10,701 nt of DNA from assembly GCA_024220525.1 (NCBI GenBank), contig JAMYWO010000366.1:24510-35210 (forward strand), in the 5' to 3' direction. Source of the DNA: Cochliopodium minus. Lineage: Eukaryota; Discosea; Himatismenida; Cochliopodiidae. The notes beneath the pieces were generated by a model, which was given only the letters and a program-made list of their open reading frames with translations, made no database searches and was not told the origin of the DNA. This document shows, piece by piece, positions 1 through 6,659 of the stretch (the first letter of the stretch is position 1; every line of letters begins with the position of its first letter). Made by a program: the position numbers and the translations under genes.

Positions 1-129
1 TATACCATCATATGTTGAAATATAAAAATTGATCCAAATTATATCGAGCATATTAAATTCTTACAAAAAAATTTTCATTCATATATATATTTCAAATACA
101 TGATTTATCAAGATATGATTCATATTTAG
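1..129 (+). other. Intron tail of the first alpha/beta hydrolase gene
   Basis: This AT-rich stretch has no reading frame related to the hydrolase family and ends in a good 3' splice site (ATTTAG at 124-129). It is read as the 3' part of the intron before the exon carrying the catalytic serine. The second hydrolase copy at the far end of the window has an intron beginning at the same codon and phase, which supports this reading. Confidence 0.6.
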
Positions 130-783
130 GTACCTCAATGGGAGGCATAATAGGGATGTATCTCACATCCTTGAAAAATACAATCATCACCAAATTGGTA
201 TTAAATGATATGGGTGCTGTAATCTCTGGGGAAGCATTGAGCAGACTATCCCAATATACTGGAAATGAGCCAATATTCAACAGTATTGAGGAATCTGTGC
301 CACATTTCAAGAAAATCTACAGTCAATTTGGAAATCTCACAAATGGTAAAATCAAAATCTAAAATGAATAACAAGAAGATATGTTCATTCACATAATTAA
401 AAAAATTTTAAAGTATATATTCACCATTGATTCAAAATTTTTGTTGATTAGAACAATGGATCCATTTATCCAAGAATTCTCTTATTTATGATGAAAGCAG
501 CAAGGGATACATCAGAAATTATGATCCAAGCATCAACATTCTCTTCCAAAGCATCAAGGAATGGAAGGATGTTGAGCAATGGGAGATCTGGGACAAGATC
601 AAAGCCAATCTTCTCATTTACAGAGGCAAAGACTCTGATCTTTTGACGAGCAAGACCATTGAATTGATGAGGACCAGGGGTCCTTCTTTCCAATTGTTAG
701 AATTTGATAATGTTGGTCATGCTCCTGCTTTGATGTGTGATGAACAAATCAACCCCATCATTCAGTTTTTGGATAAGAATTGA
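130..783 (+). CDS. Alpha/beta hydrolase, copy 1 (3' part: last two exons)
   Basis: Exons are 130-345 and 452-783 (TGA). They join in phase through a 106-base intron and encode the C-terminal 182 or so residues of an alpha/beta-fold hydrolase. The nucleophile elbow GTSMGG has its serine codon at 135-137. The likely catalytic acid is the Asp of SDLL (codon 637-639), and the catalytic His lies in GHAPAL (codon 718-720). From memory, the conserved blocks (LVLNDMG near the start, a YDPSI segment, RGxxSDLL, GHAPAL) are those of a bacterial, mostly proteobacterial, hydrolase family rather than of a familiar eukaryotic enzyme. The substrate cannot be told. The oxyanion-hole HG motif belongs to missing upstream exons. 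The copy at 10181 carries exactly those N-terminal exons, so the two are probably tandem paralogues. No signal peptide or membrane segment is seen in this part. Confidence 0.88.
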
Positions 784-830
784 AATGATTCCCAATTAAA
801 GTTTATCTATCATCTTGATATACCATTTTA

Positions 831-836
831 AATAAA
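831..836 (+). promoter_or_regulatory. Probable polyadenylation signal of hydrolase copy 1
   Basis: AATAAA lies 47 bases after the TGA of the hydrolase and 43 bases before the next start codon. Position and exact match fit a poly(A) signal, but the background is so AT-rich that chance matches are common. Confidence 0.45.
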
Positions 837-879
837 GATATCCGCTTTGTGTTTTAGTCAAAAAAAAAAAAAATTGACT

Positions 880-3800
880 ATGTTCGCATTGCCCAAATTT
901 TTAAGTAATAATATATATAATCACTTAAAATCTTCAAAATTATTAATTTTTTTATCTCTCCAAAAAGGATTCAACATATACATTTATTTGAATGGAGAAG
1001 ATTTGACAAAATGGTAATATTTATATTCTATAGTGAAAATTTTTTGTGATGATTTAATCTGAGTCATATAATTTGGAAACATAATTGATATTATATTATG
1101 ATATTTGAATATGTTGATTAATATTGATCCAATTCTCGATCATTTTTACTAACAAATTTTCAGTTGAATTTAACAATTTTATTCATATAGTGCTCTGGTA
1201 TCCAAAGAATGGAATAAATTAGTGGGTATGAAATTATAATTTTTTTGCAAAATTAATAAATTTTAATTCAATAAATTAGAGGAAGAATACGTAAAAAGCA
1301 AATTTAATGTTTATGCCGTTATTTTATTAATTATTTTAATAATAAGATTTGGAAGAGGAAATTGGAGATAGAGTTCGGGGGTACAGTCATTGACAAGCAA
1401 AGAAGTTATAAGGACAACTATAGAATGAAATGTAACTAAAATAATTAATAATTTTTTTAATTTTTTAAAATAATTATTTTTATTTTCGATCAATTTCTTT
1501 TTTTTTAATTTAAACAGGCTTCAATTTTTGGAATGAAAAAAGAAAAGAAGGAGTGAATATTATCACAGAAGATAATGAGTTGAAGTTTGCTTCTTTGAAC
1601 CAACTTTTTGAATTTATTCTCGAAAAAGACTCAGGTCTCCAGGATGGTATAAATGTCCTATTAAACACCCACAAGCATTATGTTTCATCAAAGAAGTAAG
1701 AAAAATGAAAGAGTATAAATTTAAATTTATTTTTTACCATAACTATAAAATTAATTTTTAATATTTTAATATTTTTATATTTTATTTTTTATTTTTTATT
1801 TTTTATTTTTTATTTTTATTTTTATTTTTATTTTTTATTTTTATTTTTATTTTTATTTAATATTTTTTTTATTTTTATTCAATATTTTTATTTTTATATT
1901 TTTGTTTTTGTTTTTGTTTTTGTTTTTTATTTTTACCACTAAACTTGGTGGCTAAAGAAGGATACTGGCAGAAAGGAGAAACTTGCATGGATGAGCCCAA
2001 CACCAAAGAAACGTCCGACAACTTTGCATTCAAATTACATTCTTGCAAATACTTCGTTAAAAAAAATTAAATCAAAAAAAAAATAATTTAAAAAAAAATT
2101 TAAAATATTGCAGAATTTAATTTAAAAAAAAAATTATTTTTTTTTTATTATTTAAAATTATTTTTTTACTTTTTTGTTTATCATTGCATTGTATCTCAAT
2201 CCTTCTTTTTTCAACCCTCCTTTGCAGTTTTCGTCATCGCATTTTCTTGAAAGTTGAGGAACTTGAACATGTCTATAAATTAAAGAAAAATAAAAAAATT
2301 GATAAAAATAAATAAATATAAAAAAAAAATATAAAAATTAAAAACTATTTTTCTTTCTCCAAAACAAAAACAATTTAATAAGAATGATAGGAAATTACAC
2401 AAAAGGATTNTTTATTTTTTATTTTTTATTTTTTATTTTTTATTTTTTATTTTTTATTTTTTATTTTATTTTTTATTTTTTTATTTTATTATTTCGCTAA
2501 GGTTGTTAGATAAGATATATCAAATAGCAGATGTACCAGACTCTATAACAGAATATGGAAAGAATAAGGCAATTGTCAACGTCCTAAAAATCCTTAGTTT
2601 TTACAAGAGACTCTTTCACATGACATTCTACCATGATGATATACCTTTCTTTGTCAAACTTTCTAACTTAGTTGAGAAATTTAATCCAAAATTTTCGTTG
2701 GTAGTGTTCAAAATATCCGGTTTTTCTGTAATTTTTTTTTCATTTTTTATGTATTTATTTGTGTTTGAATGAAAATATTCCCCATATAAATAGACAGTGT
2801 TTTAATTATCAGTTCAAAATTTAAATAAAAATTTGATAAAAGTAGAAATGTATCAATTTAAATTTAAAAATCTCACTTTTTCAGCTACTATTTCAAAGAT
2901 GTTTATATTTTATATATTTTTTTTTTCATAATGGATTTAAAATAAAAACTGATTTTAGGAACGAATAGAAGAATACCCAGATTATGATATAAAAGAAAAT
3001 TTCGGAGACAAATTTCTCTCAGAATATACTTCATTAGAGATTGCTCGCTCTTTGACCGTAGCTCACTCCAAATTTTTCAAAAGGATCAAAACTTGCGATT
3101 TTTTTGATAACACCATAATGACAGACCAATACGGAGGTGATAATATTTGAAATAGTTTTTTGTTTTTTTTTTTAATTTTAACATTTTTTTTCTTCTTTCT
3201 ATTTTTTTTTCCGTTTCTTCTTACTTTTTTTTTCTTTAATAGGAGTGAAATGCTCAAATGAATACATCTCTCGAATGAGTGAATTTCATAACCGAATTTT
3301 CTCATGGGTCCATGAAACAGTCAGAAAAAGCAAGGAAACTGACATTCATACATCCTATCACAATCATTTTTTACCTTTCTTATTGATTTCTTTCGTAAAA
3401 ATCATTTTAATAAATAATTTAATTCAAAACATTTTTTCTAACTTTGCTATTTAAATTTTTTCAAAATTTTTAATATTTGTTTTTAAAAGGATCTTTTTGA
3501 TCAAAAAAATTTTGACTTGCTTGGTGCGTTTACCAATGCTTTGGTTGGGTTTCAACTTGAATTCAAAGAAATGATGAGCAAACAACATTGTGCCAAATTT
3601 GAAGATTGTGTCAAGTTTCTTGAATTTTCAAACTATAACCGCCTACTTAAAAACTTTTCTCCTCCTTGCATTCCTGTTTTAAGTAAATTTTTTTTTTTTT
3701 TTCATTTAAAGTTTTTCATATTTTTTTTTTGATTATTTGTTCAAAGAAAATCTGTTTGAAGGTTTTAAATATATAGAATCTAATAATTCTCATCACATTC

Positions 3801-3934
3801 CCCTCATTAACTATCGTTCATTGAAATTGAAATTTGAATTAGCTAAACAATTTACTAATTTTAGTGAATCCAATTACAACATCTTTTTTACTAACAATCA
3901 TATAATTTCTTTTTTTGTATCTGAAAAAAAGTAA
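880..3934 (+). CDS. F-box / RasGEF_N / RasGEF fusion protein (complete, 11 exons)
   Basis: Exons: 880-904, 968-1013, 1191-1225, 1280-1290, 1347-1431, 1518-1695, 2502-2700, 2959-3136, 3243-3394, 3490-3682, 3747-3934. All junctions are GT...AG, all phases agree, and the total is 1290 bases (429 residues plus TAA). Residues 4-35 form an F-box: LP at 4-5, YLNGEDL at 15-21, then CALVSKEWNKLV. A following IWKRKLEIEFG segment at 40-50 is typical of the region after an F-box. Residues about 69-193 match the REM (RasGEF_N) domain, with ELKFAS, an LLNTHKHYVS segment and KAIVNVLKIL. Residues about 194-429 match the CDC25-type catalytic domain: SLEIARSLTVAHSKFFKRI, a WV motif, FLLISFDLFDQKNF, PPCIPVL at 361-367 and LINYRSLKLKF. 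By family knowledge, F-boxes bind Skp1 in SCF ubiquitin ligases and RasGEF domains load Ras with GTP. The combined role is inferred. A short-exon error is possible, but the frame closure argues against it. Intron 6 (1696-2501) holds an antisense sirtuin fragment. Confidence 0.87.
1776..1930. repeat. Low-complexity (TTTTTTA)n / (TTTTTA)n tract with a TTTTTG segment
   Basis: This is a mix of period-7 and period-6 units of T-run plus A, ending in several TTTTTG units just before the sirtuin fragment. It lies inside intron 6 of the RasGEF gene and forms the left border of the inserted antisense fragment. Confidence 0.9.
1937..2272 (-). CDS. Sirtuin fragment (SIRT6/7 type), two internal exons, cut at both ends
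   Basis: On the minus strand, exon A (2272-2170) and exon B (2051-1937) join in phase across an AT-rich intron with GTAAAA...AAG borders. Exon A encodes RKCDDENCKGGLKK, matching the second half of the sirtuin zinc ribbon and the C-x-G-x-L that follows it. Exon B encodes DVSLVLGSSMQVSPF and then PSLATK, matching the NAD-binding LGTSLQ strand and the PLATK segment of class IV sirtuins. The spacing between these blocks equals that recalled for human SIRT6 without a gap. Sirtuins are NAD-dependent protein deacylases. Missing here are the Rossmann N terminus, the catalytic His, the first zinc cysteines and the C-terminal NAD strand. Exon B ends in a good donor (GTAAAAAT), but no following exon exists before the RasGEF exon on the other strand. 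It may be a misassembled piece of a real sirtuin gene or an inserted gene fragment. Confidence 0.75.
2410..2410. other. Single ambiguous base (N), probable assembly join
   Basis: One N stands exactly between unique sequence (ending ACAAAAGGATT) and the start of a TTTTTTA heptamer tract. The same pattern, one N at the edge of the same repeat, recurs at 6517. Such an N may stand for a gap of unknown size. Confidence 0.6.
2411..2490. repeat. (ATTTTTT)n heptamer tract
   Basis: Nearly perfect period-7 repeat, degenerating at its right end, directly after the N and directly before the 3' splice site (CGCTAAG) of RasGEF exon 7. It forms the right border of the segment holding the sirtuin fragment. 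Confidence 0.92.
2701..2958 (+). other. Intron 7 of the F-box/RasGEF gene; no coding content
   Basis: This 258-base intron runs from GTAGTG to TTTTAG. An in-frame open stretch continues about 70 bases past the donor but becomes Phe-rich and loses similarity, so it is intronic read-through. No RNA gene or conserved block is visible. Confidence 0.6.
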
Positions 3935-3967
3935 TTAATGTGTTTAAACAATTTTTCATTAATTTAA

Positions 3968-3973
3968 AATAAA
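3968..3973 (+). promoter_or_regulatory. Probable polyadenylation signal of the F-box/RasGEF gene
   Basis: AATAAA lies 33 bases after the TAA of the RasGEF gene and about 80 bases before the next start codon. It is well placed but, in this base composition, not proof. Confidence 0.4.
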
Positions 3974-4053
3974 ATTTTCATTCACTTTCAATATCAAAGA
4001 TTTTGTTTTTTTTTTTAAAATTTTGTTGTCTTAAATTATTTATCAAAAAAAAA

Positions 4054-5356
4054 ATGGATCCCCATAAGCATATTGCAGGGTAATCTATTTATTTATATTT
4101 AATATATTTATCATAATCTCTTATCAGTTGTGGATGCATGGATGATGATGAGAGTACAACGGAGAAATTTTCCTTGTATAAATTCATTGATGTTAAAAAT
4201 GTGAGATGCCTCAATGAGAAGACTAACAATTCGATCTTGAAGGTATTCAAATCTGAAGTGTATAAAAAAGACAATAAAAACACCGAATTTGTAGAAAGCG
4301 ATACAGATGAAACACTCATAGTCAAAATTCCTTTTGATGGAAATATGAAGATCAAGAAGATATGCATCATAGGTACTACTTTATCTTCAAAAAAATTTCC
4401 TCTTCCTGATTTCCTTTATCATTTATATTCATTACATTTATCAACAATTATATCATTGATATTTTTTATAAAAGCTTAAAATCTTGAATTGTTTGAAATT
4501 TCTGAGCATAAATTTTAGAGTTGTCTTTAAATCAGATGATTTCATCTCTTTATTTTCAATAATAATGGTGATCAATGTAATTGTGGTATCGCAATTTCTA
4601 ATTAATGCATTTAAATGATTTTCTAAAAAAAATAATTTTTGGATGTCATTGAAGCTATTAATTTATCAGAAATAAATATTTCTCGATAAAAAATTTTCAT
4701 TGATCTAAGTTATTTATTTATTTCTAAAAGTTATAATTTTTATTTTAATCTTTAATTGGTTCATTAAATTTTTTATTTTTTAGGTGGAGATGAGGACAGT
4801 TCACCTTCTTCAGTGAGTTTGTTCAAAAACAGGGACGACATAGATTTCTCCAACGTGGAAGATGTGAAGCCTCTCCAAACCATAAATTTGGTGTACAATC
4901 CTAACGGAGAAAAAGAGTACGACACTAATTATGTTCATTTTCAAGATGTGGAGAAATTGATCATGTATTTCAGGTTTAATATTTTTAAATAAAAAATAAA
5001 AAATAAAAAATAAATAAAAAATAGAAAATAAAAAATAAAAAATAAAAAATAAAAAATAAAAAATAAAAAAATAAAAATAAAATTATAAAAAATATTTAAA
5101 ATAAACAAAATAAAGATTAAAAAACACTCAAGTTATTTTTTCAATTTTAAAATAAATTTTTTATTTATCTCAAATATTTTATAAAAGATCAAATTATGGA
5201 GCAGAATCTACGAAAATTCACTACATAGGTTTTCAAGGTGTCCATTCTGTCAAAAAAGAAAGAAAAATTTTTGAGGGAACTTATGAACTCATTCCACAGC
5301 CCCAAAACAACCAAACCAAGATAGATGGAAAGTCTGCCAATGGAATGGGATTTTAA
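4054..5356 (+). CDS. PITHD1: PITH-domain protein, PITHD1-like (complete, 4 exons)
   Basis: Exons 4054-4079, 4128-4372, 4784-4973 and 5188-5356 (TAA) give 209 residues, close to the 211 or so of human PITHD1. The N terminus HKHIAGCGC (residues 4-12) resembles the His/Cys-rich start of PITHD1. Next come a LYKFIDVKNVRCLNE block, a VFK segment, the highly conserved FVESDTDETL, IPFDGNMKIKKICIIG, an SSPSSVSLFKN strand, and a NYGAESTKIHYIGFQG segment, which is the classic end of the PITH fold. The PITH domain was first seen as the C-terminal, proteasome-interacting part of thioredoxin-like protein TXNL1; here no thioredoxin domain precedes it. It is expected to be cytosolic; its exact function is not settled by the sequence. 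The start is fixed by ATG after nine A residues. Intron 2 (4373-4783, 411 bases) is long for this window and holds nothing recognisable. Intron 3 contains an A/T heptamer tract. Confidence 0.93.
4373..4783 (+). other. Intron 2 of the PITH gene; no internal feature seen
   Basis: It begins GTACTA and ends TTTTTAG. It has no open frame related to the gene, no tRNA-like fold that can be read by eye and no repeat. The flanking exons join in phase without it. Confidence 0.6.
4982..5094. repeat. (TAAAAAA)n heptamer tract in PITH intron 3
   Basis: Period-7 repeat, with some shorter units and a TAGAAAA variant, on the A-rich strand. It is the complement of the TTTTTTA tracts found at 1776, 2411 and 6320. 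It lies wholly inside an intron of a gene that splices perfectly, so this copy is real and not an assembly border. Confidence 0.92.
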
Positions 5357-5668
5357 TTTTATTTGTTAATTTTTAAATTTTTAAAAATTTTTTTTTTGAA
5401 TTTAATTGATTTGAATGCATTGAAAATTTGTTAAGTAAATATGATCGACAATGTGACCAATATTCATCAACATATACAAATGTTAATAATTTAAAAAATA
5501 CTATTTTTAGGTGCTATTAAGAAGTTCCTTAATATTCAACTTCAATGATTATCTAGAATGATTTAATTGAAAAAAAATCAAATTTATATTTCAAAGAAAA
5601 ATTTTAAAAAAGTTTGAAACAAAATGTTTAATTCAATCATTAATCAATCAAAAACAATCGATTACCAA
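5357..5668. other. Intergenic spacer between PITH gene and GPCR leader
   Basis: About 310 bases of AT-rich sequence with no reading frame longer than a few codons that looks coding. It should hold the PITH 3' UTR and the GPCR promoter. No AATAAA is found within 100 bases after the PITH stop and no promoter element can be defended by eye. Confidence 0.5.
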
Positions 5669-5701
5669 ATGGCGCCAAGGAACTCCCACTTCAACTTCTA
5701 A
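5669..5701 (+). promoter_or_regulatory. Possible upstream ORF in the GPCR leader
   Basis: An ATG in good context (ACCAAATGG) opens ten codons (MAPRNSHFNF) and stops with TAA, 28 bases before the GPCR start. The local sequence is less AT-rich than its surroundings. If transcribed it could lower translation of the receptor. It could also be a chance frame or part of an unrecognised exon. Confidence 0.3.
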
Positions 5702-5729
5702 ATTGATAAAAAAATAAAAAAAAAAAAAA

Positions 5730-6315
5730 ATGAACGCAGATGAATGGTCTCCCTCCCAAATCGCATTATCCTTCAAAATGATGAAGATAATCAATACCAT
5801 CTCTTTATTTTCCTCTCTAATTTCCACCCTCACCTATCTGATCTTCAAGAGGAAATACCCCAGCATCTTATCTCTGTTATTCTGCTTTGGATCATTCATC
5901 ATCAGCATAGCCATGGAGATTGGGGTGATATTTGGAACAGATGTATTGAAGAGCAATAGGTTGGACATAAATAAAAATATATTAAAAAAAAAAAAAATTC
6001 AAAGGAATTTTACCAAATTAATTATCAATCTATTCAAGTTAATATATTCAATTAAATATTTCAAATTCATTTCCAAAACTATAATAAATTTTTTTATTGA
6101 TTTAAATAATTTTATCAAATTTTTTTATTAATTTTGTTTTTCATATATTCTCGAATAAAAAAGATTTTTATTTGATTTTTTATCACATAAGCACTGTTTG
6201 CCAACTTCAAGCATTCTTGCTGCAATATTTTGGAGGATTTCTAACTTGGTAAAAAAAAAAAAAGGAACATGTGCTCAACTAAACACAAAATAATTAGGCT
6301 TTATTTATTGATAGC
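5730..6315 (+). CDS. Seven-helix receptor, cAMP-receptor-like (5' part, 3 exons, broken off)
   Basis: Exon 1 is 5730-5959, exon 2 is 6192-6248 and exon 3 is 6298-6315, all in phase. The start ATG follows about fourteen A residues. Residues about 17-41 form the first membrane helix, KRKY is an inner loop, and residues about 45-70 form the second helix. Exon 2 encodes STVCQLQAFLLQYFGGFLTW: the C-x-x-Q start of helix 3 and the following QYF are the pattern of family E/class 5 receptors (Dictyostelium cAMP receptors and relatives). Exon 3 (18 bases) continues the helix as WLYLLIA. Helices 4-7 are absent: after the last donor (GTAAAA) comes only repeat up to the N at 6517. The exon 1 donor (GTTGGA) is weak, but it is the only one giving the right phase. 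The wider family assignment (Frizzled/secretin-like versus cAMP receptor) is uncertain. Confidence 0.62.
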
Positions 6316-6319
6316 GTAA

Positions 6320-6516
6320 AATTTTTATTATTTTTATTTTTATTTTATTTTATTATTTATTTTTTTATTTTTTTATTTTTTTATTTTTTTATTTTTTATT
6401 TTTTATTTTTTATTGTTTATTGTATTGTTTATTTTTTATTTTTTATTTTTTATTTTTTATTTTTTATTTTTTATATTTTATATTTTATATTTTATATTTT
6501 ATATTTTATATTTTAT
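6320..6516. repeat. T-rich heptamer tract: (TTTTTTA)n passing into (TATTTTA)n
   Basis: Period-7 array with several variants: TTTTTTA units, an insertion with TTTATTG, then about seven TATTTTA-like units running to the N. It begins right after the last recognisable GPCR exon. Confidence 0.92.
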
Positions 6517-6517
6517 N
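6517..6517. other. Single N at a repeat inversion, probable collapsed gap
   Basis: The T-rich strand changes abruptly to the A-rich complement across this N, and two convergent genes are both incomplete on either side. This is the expected look of two contig ends joined through similar repeats. Confidence 0.7.
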
Positions 6518-6596
6518 ATAAAAAATAAAAAATAAAAAATAAAAAATAAAAAATAAAAAATAAAAAATAAAAAATAAAAATAAAATAAAAATAAAA
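6518..6596. repeat. A-rich (ATAAAAA)n heptamer tract
   Basis: Near-perfect period-7 repeat directly after the N, in inverted orientation to the tract on the left. It is followed within 40 bases by the last recognisable sequence of the minus-strand peptidase gene. Confidence 0.93.
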
Positions 6597-6659
6597 ATTC
6601 TATTAAAAAAACAATTAAATAAAAAGGAATATATTAATTTTGTTTAGAGAATTGTTTAC

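Noticed and set aside
1940-2060. Plus-strand frame containing GYWQKGETCMDEP as an extra RasGEF exon or separate small gene
   Set aside because: The minus strand of the same bases encodes sirtuin motifs in the right order and spacing, and RasGEF exons 6 and 7 join in phase without it.
2221-2331. Plus-strand frame after TTTGCAG (RHRIFLKVEELEHVY)
   Set aside because: Shadow of sirtuin exon A on the minus strand.
2701-2772. Extension of RasGEF exon 7 past the GTAGTG donor
   Set aside because: The sequence turns into Phe-rich translation of T runs, and splicing at 2700/2959 keeps the frame and domain.
3063-3305. Minus-strand Lys-rich 80-codon frame
   Set aside because: It arises from T-rich intron sequence between RasGEF exons 8 and 9.
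5960-6131. In-frame extension of GPCR exon 1 past 5959
   Set aside because: The extension is Lys/Ile/Phe low-complexity sequence and lacks the CxxQ helix 3, which the spliced exon supplies in the correct phase.
6320-6596. Heptamer arrays as telomere repeat or CRISPR array
   Set aside because: There is no G-rich strand typical of telomeres and genes continue on both sides; units are 7 bases without spacers, so it is not CRISPR.
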